Assembly (NCBI GenBank): GCA_046351415.1
Contig: JAXLYO010000003.1
Span: 186,001 to 250,000 of the forward strand
Direction: 5' to 3'
Length of the DNA stretch: 64,000 nucleotides
Origin: JABFRG01 sp046351415
GTDB taxonomy: Bacteria; Myxococcota_A; Polyangia; Polyangiales; Polyangiaceae
Shown here: positions 25,903 to 33,085 of the stretch, in pieces
Layout: every line of letters starts with the position of its first letter
Position numbering within the stretch: position 1 is the stretch's first letter
The notes under the pieces: generated by a model
What the model saw: only the letters and a program-made list of their open reading frames with translations
The model's database searches: none
What the model was told of the DNA's origin: nothing
Position numbers and translations under genes: made by a program

Positions 25903-27453
25903 ATGGCTGCTTCTGCGCACCGCGCATCCGATCGCTATGAGATCCTAGTGAAGCTCGCGAGCGGTGGCATGGGCTCGGTCTACGTCGCGCGCATGCGCGG
26001 AGCGCTCGGCTTCAGGCAGCTCGTTGCCATCAAGAAGCCGCATCCACATCTGCTCGAAGACGCAAAAGCGCGCCAGGCGGTGGTAGACGAAGCAAAGCTC
26101 ACGTCGGCGATTCGGCACGTCAACGTCGTCACCATGCGTGACGTCGATCACCACGATGGGGAAGTCGCGCTCGTGATGGACTACGTAGAAGGCGGTTCGA
26201 TCATCGACCTTCTGCGTGACGCGCCCCGCATTCCCGTCGCCATTGCCATTCGGATCGCGCTCGATGCGTGCGCCGGCCTTCATGCGGCCCACGAGGCCAC
26301 GGATGAAACCGGAGCGAAGCTCGCCATCGTTCATCGAGACGTGTCACCCCACAACATCATGGTCGGAACCGACGGCGTGACGCGCGTTACCGATTTCGGG
26401 ATCGCCAAGTCGCTCGGGCGCGGCGGCGAGGGGGCCGACCATTCGACGACGGGAGGCGTGAAAGGGAAGCTCGCTTACATGGCGCCCGAGTACTTGCAGG
26501 GGCAACGCGCCGACCGACGTGTGGACGTATTCGCGATGGGGGCCGTTCTGTGGGAGGCCATCGAAGGGCGGCGTCTCTTTCGTGCCGGCAACGACCTCGA
26601 GACCCTCGGGCGCTTGCTCAAGGAAGACCTGCCGATCGCCGCAAATGCGGGCCCTTCGGTGAATGCGGTCCTCACACGAGCACTCGCACGTGACCCGGCG
26701 AATCGCTACCAAACAGCAGACGAAATGGCCGAGGCGCTCGACCAAGCCGCCAAAGCCGACGGGCATGTTGCGACGCATCGCGAGGTCGGGGCGTTCGTCA
26801 AAGAGCGTGTCGGCGTCGCACTCGAAAAGCGCATGAACGACCTGCGCGAAGCCCACAAGCGCCGTCAGCAAACGACTGGATCCATGAGCGCTATCGAGTT
26901 GCCGGCGCCAGCGTCGCCCGCTGCGTCTTCCGCTTCCGGTGTGCCGGCGGGGTTCTCGCGTTCGTCTCTCACGATGGATATGGGCGCGGCCAAAGGAGAC
27001 TTCGCAGCTGCGCATGCTGCGCATAGTGGGCTCTCGGCTGCGGCAGAGACTCCGGCGGACGTCGCGCACGTGACACCTTCCGGCGTCGAGGAATCCGTTG
27101 CTGCGCCGATGAGCCGCCCGAGGCCGAAGTCCATGAAGCCCCTGCTCGTCGGTGCGCTCCTTGCCGCGGTGTTCGGGTCCGCGGCGGCGGTCGTTGCCTT
27201 TCGTCTCACGACGACACCGGCGGCCCAGCCCCGAGACATCTCGACGCCTTCGAGCGGTCCGACTCCGGGGGCGTCTCTTTCGCCGGCGGCCTCTGGCTCC
27301 TCCGAGCCGAGCGCGTCTGCGGCTGCCACGGCAGTTTCGGTGCCCACGTCTCCGGCGACCGCCGCGGGCTCTGTCACGGCGAAACCGCGACCACCTGCTC
27401 CCGCGACGGCAAAGACGCGTGTGAACCCTTACGATTCGCCTGCGCCGCCTTGA
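25903..27453 (+). CDS. Hanks-type serine/threonine protein kinase with transmembrane segment
   Basis: A 516-residue kinase. The domain (~10-280) has a nucleotide loop reading ASGGMGSVY (first Gly of GxGxxG is Ala, frequent in this group), VAIKKPH with the catalytic Lys, VHRDVSPHNIMV (catalytic loop with Ser-Pro instead of Lys-Pro), TDFGIAKS and YMAPEYLQG. A charged helical juxtamembrane segment leads to one transmembrane helix near 410-430 (LLVGALLAAVFGSAAAVVAF) and a short Ser/Pro/Ala extracytoplasmic tail. It probably phosphorylates the FHA activator or related partners. The last 80 nt overlap the convergent DUF4188 gene. Confidence 0.92.
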   Translation: MAASAHRASDRYEILVKLASGGMGSVYVARMRGALGFRQLVAIKKPHPHLLEDAKARQAVVDEAKLTSAIRHVNVVTMRDVDHHDGEVALVMDYVEGGSIIDLLRDAPRIPVAIAIRIALDACAGLHAAHEATDETGAKLAIVHRDVSPHNIMVGTDGVTRVTDFGIAKSLGRGGEGADHSTTGGVKGKLAYMAPEYLQGQRADRRVDVFAMGAVLWEAIEGRRLFRAGNDLETLGRLLKEDLPIAANAGPSVNAVLTRALARDPANRYQTADEMAEALDQAAKADGHVATHREVGAFVKERVGVALEKRMNDLREAHKRRQQTTGSMSAIELPAPASPAASSASGVPAGFSRSSLTMDMGAAKGDFAAAHAAHSGLSAAAETPADVAHVTPSGVEESVAAPMSRPRPKSMKPLLVGALLAAVFGSAAAVVAFRLTTTPAAQPRDISTPSSGPTPGASLSPAASGSSEPSASAAATAVSVPTSPATAAGSVTAKPRPPAPATAKTRVNPYDSPAPP

Positions 27454-27868
27454 TGCCCGCGAGCGTCCCCAAGCCGAACGTTGGCATGTTGACGTAGACG
27501 TTTTCGTATTCGCCGGCCCGCACACGATAGGTTTCGTGCCAAATGCCGACATCGCCGTTCGTTCCGATGTGCTTGTTGAAGGCCCGCCACGCAGGAAGAT
27601 GCTCGGCGTTTCGCATCTTCGCGTAGGCGTGGAGGTGTTCGTACGACTTCCAGTAGCTGACCATCATCGTCGTGCGCCCGAACCAAGAATCGGCATGCAA
27701 GAGTCCCAGCTCGGGATGCTGAGCGAGTTCGCGGAGCATCCGCGGCATCGCCATGGCTGTTCGCAGCCATTGCCACGGTTTCCACCAGCGATTGACGCGC
27801 ATCCCGATGAGGAAGACCACGACGTCCCCCTCGTAGTTGCTGACCATGCGTGCGTTCGTTGTTTTCAT
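27374..27868 (-). CDS. DUF4188 family protein
   Basis: A 164-residue protein with DUF4188 features: FLIGMRVNRWWKPWQW near the start, LGLLHADSWFGRTTMMVSYW in the middle and IGTNGDVGIWHETYRV. The family has a dimeric ferredoxin-like fold related to monooxygenase and phenylacetaldoxime dehydratase-like domains; the reaction is unknown. ATG 27868 is preceded by an AGAGAGG ribosome site. The gene follows the TetR gene on the same strand, with an operator copy between them, so it is the likely target of that repressor. Its 3' end overlaps the kinase by 80 nt. Confidence 0.82.
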   Translation of the reverse strand: MKTTNARMVSNYEGDVVVFLIGMRVNRWWKPWQWLRTAMAMPRMLRELAQHPELGLLHADSWFGRTTMMVSYWKSYEHLHAYAKMRNAEHLPAWRAFNKHIGTNGDVGIWHETYRVRAGEYENVYVNMPTFGLGTLAGIKAAQANRKGSHASLPSREQVVAVSP

Positions 27869-27884
27869 GAAGAGACCTCTCTGG

Positions 27885-27901
27885 ATGTGAACAGTGTTAA
27901 C
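27885..27901. promoter_or_regulatory. TetR-type operator, copy 1
   Basis: ATGTGAACAGTGTTAAC is identical over 17 bp to 28574-28590. Within it GTGAACA-G-TGTTAAC is a near-perfect dyad (6 of 7 arm positions). It lies between the TetR stop (27919) and the DUF4188 start (27868). Confidence 0.75.
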
Positions 27902-27918
27902 TTCGAGAGCAAAAAAAA

Positions 27919-28575
27919 TCAGCGACCGAGACCCGTCAAAAGACGCGAGACGGACTTTTGGTAGAAGGCGCCAAACGCCTCGTCGGTCTCCCACGTGCCG
28001 AGATGGCCGGAGAGGCGTAGCGACACGAGTCCGTGCACGTGGGCCCAAATCAATACCGCCAGCTCCCTGGCTTCACCGCGACCGAGCACGCGTGCGTCGA
28101 TGCACTCTTGGACGCGGTCGACCAGGAACCGGAAGGCGGAATCTTGGGGCCGCCCGTCCGTGGGAGGGTCGGGGCAAACCTTCTTCGGTGTCGCCTCGCT
28201 GTCGGGCGCGTTCATGAAGATGAAGCGGTAGTCGAGCGGGTTTTCGAGTGCGAACAGACGGTACTGATCGCCCGTCGCCAAGAGGCGTCCAAGGGGCGTC
28301 GACACTTCGAGCGCGCGAACGAGGTAACTCGAAAACACCAGGAACCCTTGGGTGCATGCAGCGCCCACGAGGGCTTCCTTGCCGTCGAAATGTCGGTACA
28401 CAGCAGCCGCAGAGACGCCAACACGCCTTGCGACCTCGCGCAGGGAGAAGTGGGCTGGTCCTTCTTCGAGATACAAGTTGCGCGCCGCCGCCAGCAGCTG
28501 CGCACGCGTGCCTTCTTGCTCATGGACCACACGCGCTGCGGTCCTTCGAGACTTGTGCGGCAAAGCTTGAACCAT
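27919..28575 (-). CDS. TetR-family transcriptional regulator
   Basis: A 218-residue regulator. The N-terminal helix-turn-helix is clear: GTRAQLLAAARNLYLEEG, FSLREVARRVGVS, AAAVYRHFDGKEALV. A helical ligand-binding/dimer domain follows with a WHG-like segment (IWAHVHGLVSLRL), close to the TetR_C_13/33 groups. It is a ligand-responsive repressor; ligand unknown. ATG 28575 is chosen because the operator copy at 28574-28590 overlaps it, meaning the bound repressor would block its own start region. The open frame extends 11 codons upstream through that operator. Confidence 0.88.
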   Translation of the reverse strand: MVQALPHKSRRTAARVVHEQEGTRAQLLAAARNLYLEEGPAHFSLREVARRVGVSAAAVYRHFDGKEALVGAACTQGFLVFSSYLVRALEVSTPLGRLLATGDQYRLFALENPLDYRFIFMNAPDSEATPKKVCPDPPTDGRPQDSAFRFLVDRVQECIDARVLGRGEARELAVLIWAHVHGLVSLRLSGHLGTWETDEAFGAFYQKSVSRLLTGLGR

Positions 28576-28590
28576 GTGAACAGTGTTAAC
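28574..28590. promoter_or_regulatory. TetR-type operator, copy 2 (overlaps the TetR start)
   Basis: Second perfect copy of the 17-bp element, in the 36-bp gap between the YchJ stop (28612) and the TetR start codon (28575). One copy before each of two consecutive genes, and none seen elsewhere in the window, supports autoregulation plus control of DUF4188. Confidence 0.75.
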
Positions 28591-28611
28591 ATAGCGCAGG
28601 CGCGCCAACTG

Positions 28612-29091
28612 TCAACGAGGGAGTGCAAGGAACGATTCGCGCGTCAACGCGCGTGGATCGCCGGGGATCTTCGTTTTTGGCACCAGCACGGCAGACGCAT
28701 AGCGAAACCCACCCCCCTCGCGCACGAAGGTCGAGAGCTCCGCGAACGAGCGTTCGACGCCTTTGGCGAAGATCTTTGCGTAGAAGAGCACTTCTCCGCC
28801 CGCCGCGTTCTCCGAAGATTCCATCACGCAGAGGTCCATGTAGCGCTGCTCGTTCTTGGCGCGCGTGAGTTCGAGCTCCAAGGCTGCAGGCGGAAGGGAT
28901 CGGTCTTCGTGCGTGCTGGCCAACGTATCGAGCAGGTACTTGCCCAGGCCGAGGGCGAAGGCCGAATAGCGAGACCGCATCATCGCCTCTGGCGTCTCAG
29001 GTTCCCGCTCCAGGCGATGATAGGGCGCGCAACATTCGGCGTATTTGCGCTTCGAGTGGCACGGACAATCGCGCGGAGGCTTCGTGGGCAT
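28612..29091 (-). CDS. YchJ family protein (SEC-C-like zinc motif)
   Basis: A 159-residue protein of the YchJ/UPF0225 family. The N-terminal zinc motif CPCHSKRKYAECCAPYH is followed by TPEAMMRSRYSAFALGLGKYLLDTL, the hallmark of the family. A cystatin-like half then carries GEVLFYAKIFAKG and ELSTFVREGGGFRYASA. Molecular role unknown; many members are paired with nucleic-acid-related proteins. ATG 29091 is chosen; the frame upstream overlaps the divergent radical SAM gene and is a shadow. Confidence 0.85.
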   Translation of the reverse strand: MPTKPPRDCPCHSKRKYAECCAPYHRLEREPETPEAMMRSRYSAFALGLGKYLLDTLASTHEDRSLPPAALELELTRAKNEQRYMDLCVMESSENAAGGEVLFYAKIFAKGVERSFAELSTFVREGGGFRYASAVLVPKTKIPGDPRALTRESFLALPR

Positions 29092-29166
29092 CGGACGAGG
29101 GTAGCGTTTCTTGACGTTCCCGCTTCGCAAATGTGCGAGAGGCGAGTACGAAAACAGGCAAGACGC

Positions 29167-30045
29167 ATGCGCTACGAAGGAAAGCTCTATCGGCCGCCGT
29201 CCGAGGCGGACGCATATATCCTCCAAGCGACGATCGGTTGCTCGTGGAACAAGTGCACGTATTGCGACATGTACCGCGAGAAGGCGTTTCGCGTCCGTCC
29301 GCTGGAGGAGACACTCGAAGACGTCACGCTCGCGGTGCGACAGCTCGGCCGAAATGCGGAGCGTGTCGAGAAGGTGTTCGTGGCCGACGGTGACGCGCTC
29401 ATTCTCGACATGGACCATTGGCGTGCGATTCTCGGAGCAACCTCTCGAGCCTTTCCGAACTTGCGTCGCGTCTCCTGTTACGCCATGGCGAAAAACGTCC
29501 TCGAGAAGACGCCAGAGGAGCTCGCGGAGCTACGTCGTTTGGGACTCTCGATCCTCTACATGGGGCCCGAGTCCGGCGATGACATCGTGCTGAGGCGCAT
29601 CGCGAAGGGGCAGAACCACGAGGACCACGTTCGCGCGGCCGAACGTGCACACGAGGCCGGCCTGCAACTCAGCGTCATCGCACTGCTCGGCATCGGCGGT
29701 GATCGTAGCTTGGAGCACGCGGAAGCCACCGCGGACCTCGTAACGAAGATGAACCCCGCGTTCTTCTCGGCGCTCACGGTCACGGTCGTCCCCGGAACGC
29801 CGCTCGCCACTCTTTCGTCTCGTGGCAAATTCGCGGTGCCCGACGTGCCGGATCTGCTTCGCGAGCTACGGACGATGGTGGCGAAAGCCGCCCCCACGAA
29901 GACGGTCTTTCGCACGAATCACGCCTCGAACTACCTGCCGCTCGGCGGCGAGCTACCGCGCGATCGCGATCGTATCGTCGAGGTCATCGACGCGGCGCTC
30001 GATGGACGCATTCCTCTGCGGCCCGAGCGTACACGGGGACTCTGA
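29167..30045 (+). CDS. Radical SAM protein with a CX4CX2C cluster motif
   Basis: A 292-residue radical SAM enzyme. The cluster motif at Cys25, Cys30 and Cys33 (GCSWNKCTYCDMYREKAF) has four residues between the first two cysteines instead of the canonical three. The TIM-barrel part follows with ESGDDIVLRRIAKGQ and a SAM-side GIGG motif. A C-terminal NHASNYLPLGGELPRDR segment is conserved in a group of uncharacterised COG1032-like proteins. It has no B12-binding or SPASM domain. Substrate unknown. ATG 29167 is taken as start; a longer open frame upstream is a shadow of the YchJ/TetR genes. Confidence 0.8.
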   Translation: MRYEGKLYRPPSEADAYILQATIGCSWNKCTYCDMYREKAFRVRPLEETLEDVTLAVRQLGRNAERVEKVFVADGDALILDMDHWRAILGATSRAFPNLRRVSCYAMAKNVLEKTPEELAELRRLGLSILYMGPESGDDIVLRRIAKGQNHEDHVRAAERAHEAGLQLSVIALLGIGGDRSLEHAEATADLVTKMNPAFFSALTVTVVPGTPLATLSSRGKFAVPDVPDLLRELRTMVAKAAPTKTVFRTNHASNYLPLGGELPRDRDRIVEVIDAALDGRIPLRPERTRGL

Positions 30046-30047
30046 GG

Positions 30048-30320
30048 TCAGGCCTTCGTTTCGTCGTTCGGGGGCGTGGCATCCTCGCCCTTGAGGGACA
30101 CGGCCTTCTTTGCTTCCTCGGCGGCCGCTTCCGCGGCCTTCTCGGCTGCGATCTTGCGAGACAGGGCCGAGAGCTCGCGTGCCGTGCGCGTCTTTTCCTG
30201 CAGCACCCGTTGGCGAGCTTCGAACGTGCGCTTCTGCGCTGCCGTCATGGCCGACGCCGCACGCTGCTTGGCAACGTACAAGTTCTCTCTTGCGAAGCGA
30301 GCGTCGTGCTTGGTGGTCAT
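30048..30320 (-). CDS. Small charged coiled-coil protein
   Basis: A 90-residue highly charged, Ala/Lys/Glu-rich protein, probably a single long helix or coiled coil (for example AQKRTFEARQRVLQEK and AAEKAAEAAAEEAKK). No family recognised. It ends 2 nt before the convergent radical SAM stop. The composition is low-complexity, but the start codon and position between genes are reasonable. Confidence 0.45.
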   Translation of the reverse strand: MTTKHDARFARENLYVAKQRAASAMTAAQKRTFEARQRVLQEKTRTARELSALSRKIAAEKAAEAAAEEAKKAVSLKGEDATPPNDETKA

Positions 30321-30368
30321 GCGCGGTGTTCTAGCCTCGAATATGCGCGCTCGCCACTCGTTCTCGTA

Positions 30369-31355
30369 CTATTTCAGGCCGGCAAACGGACGCGCAGGTT
30401 CGACGAGCGCAAGCTTGGTGCCGGTGCGTTCGCTCATGGCCTTGGCGGTGGCCTTCTGTTCACTGGATGCGGCATAGATCGCGTGTTCCGATGATGCCGC
30501 AGCCCAACGTTCGAGGAGCGTCGAATAGCCTAGTTTGACCGGGTCGTAGATGATGCGAATGGCAGGTTTGTCGCCCTCGACCTTGCCGGGCTGCACTTCG
30601 AGGACACCGGGGACGTCACGTAGGCGCTCCGTGACCGCGTGATCGCCACTCAGTACGGCCGTTTCGACCGAAGGCGCACAGCCTGGTCGCTCGCCGGGTT
30701 TGGGGAAGTTACACGCATTCTGCGTGGCGGAAGGAGACGGCAGTGACGTGCTCTTGCCGGCTTCGAAGAGCACCCGAAAGGCGCCATACCCTTCGGCCTC
30801 GAGCCTTCCCACGGGAATGAAACGAAGCGATGCGGAATTGATGCAATACCGTTTGCCGGTGGGTTTGGGGCCATCGTCGAATACGTGGCCGAGGTGCGAG
30901 TCACCGTCGCGCGAACGCACTTCGTCGCGAATCATGCCGTGGCTCGTGTCGGACTTCACGAGCACGTGCGCGTCCGAAATGGGCCTCGAAAAGCTCGGCC
31001 AGCCGGTACCGGAGTCGAATTTGTCCGTGCTGCTGAAGAGTGGTTCACCGCTCGCGATGTCGACGTAGATGCCGGCTTGATGATTGTCCCAATAGGCATT
31101 GTCGAACGGAGGTTCGGTTCCGTTTTCGCGTGCGACCTTCCATTGAAGTTTCGTCAGACGTTTCTCGAGCTCCTCGGGAGAGGGCTTTGGGTATGCGCGG
31201 TCTGCGATCGCGAGAGGGGGGGCCGCGTAAGTGGCGGTGGTGGCGGATGCTTTTGCGCTGTCGGAGCGCCCGGAAGACATGCAACCCGGGAGTGTGACGC
31301 TCGATGCGGCGCCGAGCGAAAGACCGAAGACGAGGAGAGACAAGCCTGATTTCAT
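30369..31355 (-). CDS. msrB: Exported methionine sulfoxide reductase B with an MsrA-like C-terminal remnant
   Basis: A 328-residue lipoprotein (lipobox Leu-Pro-Gly-Cys, Cys25). The MsrB domain (~55-195) has DSGTGWPSFSRP, DSHLGHVFDDGP and catalytic Cys171 in KRYCINSASLRF; it reduces methionine-R-sulfoxide. The four zinc-site cysteines of many MsrB proteins are replaced by Asp99, Ser102, Ser148 and Gly151, the zinc-free form. The C-terminal ~110 residues (RLRDVPGVLEVQPG, RIIYDPVKLGYSTLLERW) resemble MsrA, but the GCFWG active site is missing. It probably repairs envelope proteins oxidised at methionine. Confidence 0.85.
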   Translation of the reverse strand: MKSGLSLLVFGLSLGAASSVTLPGCMSSGRSDSAKASATTATYAAPPLAIADRAYPKPSPEELEKRLTKLQWKVARENGTEPPFDNAYWDNHQAGIYVDIASGEPLFSSTDKFDSGTGWPSFSRPISDAHVLVKSDTSHGMIRDEVRSRDGDSHLGHVFDDGPKPTGKRYCINSASLRFIPVGRLEAEGYGAFRVLFEAGKSTSLPSPSATQNACNFPKPGERPGCAPSVETAVLSGDHAVTERLRDVPGVLEVQPGKVEGDKPAIRIIYDPVKLGYSTLLERWAAASSEHAIYAASSEQKATAKAMSERTGTKLALVEPARPFAGLK

Positions 31356-31465
31356 GTGCGACCTCGATCGACCTACGACGGCTGGGCCCTCTTGGTTTCG
31401 ATCGTCACCGCCGAAAGCTTAGCACTCGCCGAACGACGACGAAGGGCATGCTGTGTCGCGACAAG

Positions 31466-31486
31466 GCGAAACCGAGGGGGTTTCGC
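31466..31486. promoter_or_regulatory. 8-bp perfect hairpin/operator upstream of the SDR gene
   Basis: GCGAAACC (31466-31473) and GGTTTCGC (31479-31486) with a 5-nt spacer; a 10-bp palindrome TGTCGCGACA (31454-31463) lies just before it. Both sit in the 190-bp divergent region between msrB and the SDR/hydrolase pair. Either a transcription-factor site or an attenuator-like hairpin; no U-tract follows. Confidence 0.4.
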
Positions 31487-31545
31487 ATATTTGCCTGGGA
31501 CGAGCTGCTTGACATCGTGCCCTTCCGGACCCAGGATTTCCGCCC

Positions 31546-32235
31546 ATGGCAAACACCATTGTGGTCTGCGGACATGGTCCAGGCATCTCGGACGCGGTTG
31601 CACGGAAGTTCGGAGGCGAAGGCTTCGACGTCGCGCTCGTGGCGCGAAATGGCGAGCGTCTCACCAAGGCGGCGAAGGCGCTCGGGGCCGAAGGCGTGAA
31701 CGCGAAAGCCTTTCCGTGTGACCTGGGCGACCCCGCCGCCGTGCGAGCGATGCTCCGCGACGTGCGGGAGTCGTTCGGTCCCATCCGTGTCCTTCACTGG
31801 AATGCATACGTAAATGGCGCAGGCGACCTCACGAATGCCGATACGAGTGACCTCCAATCGTCGTTTGCGGTTTCCGTGGTCGGACTCGTGTCTGCCTTGC
31901 AAGAGGTGTTGCCGGATCTCGAGCAAGACAAGCTCGCCTCTGCTCTGCTCGTCACCGGTGGTGGCTTCGCCTTCCACGACAAGAGCGTCAACGCAATGGC
32001 GGCCGAGTGGAATGCAATGGGGCTGGCGGTGGCGAAGGCAGCGCAGCACAAGGCGGTCGGCGTGCTGCGCGAGCGCCTCGCAAAGCAGCAAATCTACGTC
32101 GGTGAAGTGGTGGTGACCGGCATGGTGAAGGGCACCGCGTTCGATTCCGGTAGCGCGACCCTCGAAGCCAGCACGGTGGCGAACAAGTTCTGGGAACTTT
32201 ACAAGACGCGTGCCGAAAACCCGGTGGTGGTCTGA
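31546..32235 (+). CDS. Short-chain dehydrogenase/reductase family protein lacking the catalytic Tyr
   Basis: A 229-residue Rossmann protein of the SDR family. It has a nucleotide loop CGHGPGISDAVAR, VARNGERL at the cofactor-specificity position (Arg34, suggesting NADP), and WNAYVNGAG in the NAG-motif region. At the YxxxK site the Lys is present (Lys164) but the Tyr position is Leu160, so a normal SDR redox reaction is doubtful; it may be a divergent oxidoreductase or a binding protein. It is 1 nt from the downstream hydrolase gene and certainly cotranscribed. An AGGA ribosome site lies at 31533-31536. Confidence 0.75.
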   Translation: MANTIVVCGHGPGISDAVARKFGGEGFDVALVARNGERLTKAAKALGAEGVNAKAFPCDLGDPAAVRAMLRDVRESFGPIRVLHWNAYVNGAGDLTNADTSDLQSSFAVSVVGLVSALQEVLPDLEQDKLASALLVTGGGFAFHDKSVNAMAAEWNAMGLAVAKAAQHKAVGVLRERLAKQQIYVGEVVVTGMVKGTAFDSGSATLEASTVANKFWELYKTRAENPVVV

Positions 32236-32236
32236 C

Positions 32237-33082
32237 ATGAATGCCGTACGTGCGTTCGCGTTCGTGTCGACCTTGGCGCTGTACGCAGCTTCCCTTGCTT
32301 GCGGCGGCGCAGGGGCCGTCACTCCTGCCGCTGGCCCCGCGGCAGGCGGTTCACACCCATTCAAGGCACAGGCGGTCGAATACAAAGAGGGAGCAACCGT
32401 ACTCGAAGGCTATCTCGCCTATCCGACGGACATCCCCCCGGGAACGAAGCGGCCCGCGGTCGTCGTATTCCACGACTGGATGGGCCTCGGTCCCGGTCCG
32501 AAGAAGCGCGCGGAAGAGCTCGCGCAGCTTGGCTACGTGGCCTTCGCCGGTGACATTTATGGCAAAGGGCAACGACCCGCCAACAATGACGAGGCGGCCA
32601 AGCTCGCAGGAACGTTCAAGAACGATCGCGGGCTCATGCGCGCGAGGGCGCGGGCGGCGCTTGCGCATGTCTCGAGCGATCCGCGGGTGGACGCTTCGAA
32701 GGTTGCCGCCATGGGGTACTGCTTCGGTGGCACGGCTGCACTCGAGCTCGGACGAAGTGGTGCACCGCTCGCCGGAATCGTGTCCTTTCATGGGGGGCTC
32801 GCGACCCCGCATCCCGAGGATGCAAAGAACATCAAGGGGCGTGTCCTCGCGCTTCATGGCGCCGACGATCCGTTCGTGAAGTCGGACGAGGTCCTCGGCT
32901 TCGAGCAAGAGATGCGTCAAGCCGGCGTCGATTGGCAGCTCGTAGCGTACGGTGGCGCGGTCCACGCGTTTGCCGTCAAAGAAGCGGGCAGCGACGCATC
33001 GAAGGGCGCGGCCTACAACGCCAAAGCCGACGCGCGATCCTGGGCCGACATGCAGCAGTTCTTCAGCGAAGTGCTGAAGTAG
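32237..33082 (+). CDS. Dienelactone hydrolase family lipoprotein
   Basis: A 281-residue alpha/beta hydrolase with a lipobox (Ser-Leu-Ala-Cys, Cys22). The dienelactone-hydrolase triad is visible: nucleophile Cys162 in GYCFGG, acid in HGADDPF (Asp210/211) and His243 in GGAVHAF. FHDWMGL gives the oxyanion region. It probably hydrolyses lactones or esters in the envelope. ATG 32237 lies 1 nt after the SDR stop, implying an operon and perhaps sequential chemistry; a start at 32210 inside the SDR gene is less likely. It ends 3 nt before the convergent rhlE. Confidence 0.85.
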   Translation: MNAVRAFAFVSTLALYAASLACGGAGAVTPAAGPAAGGSHPFKAQAVEYKEGATVLEGYLAYPTDIPPGTKRPAVVVFHDWMGLGPGPKKRAEELAQLGYVAFAGDIYGKGQRPANNDEAAKLAGTFKNDRGLMRARARAALAHVSSDPRVDASKVAAMGYCFGGTAALELGRSGAPLAGIVSFHGGLATPHPEDAKNIKGRVLALHGADDPFVKSDEVLGFEQEMRQAGVDWQLVAYGGAVHAFAVKEAGSDASKGAAYNAKADARSWADMQQFFSEVLK

Positions 33083-33085
33083 CGC

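Noticed and set aside
28033..29166. Long plus-strand extension of the radical SAM frame
   Set aside because: It is antisense to TetR and YchJ, has Arg/Ala-biased composition typical of shadow frames, and the radical SAM homology starts at 29167.
31509..31537. Promoter with perfect TTGACA before the SDR gene
   Set aside because: The matching -10 position falls on the ribosome site with a poor hexamer, leaving no room for a leader; probably coincidence.
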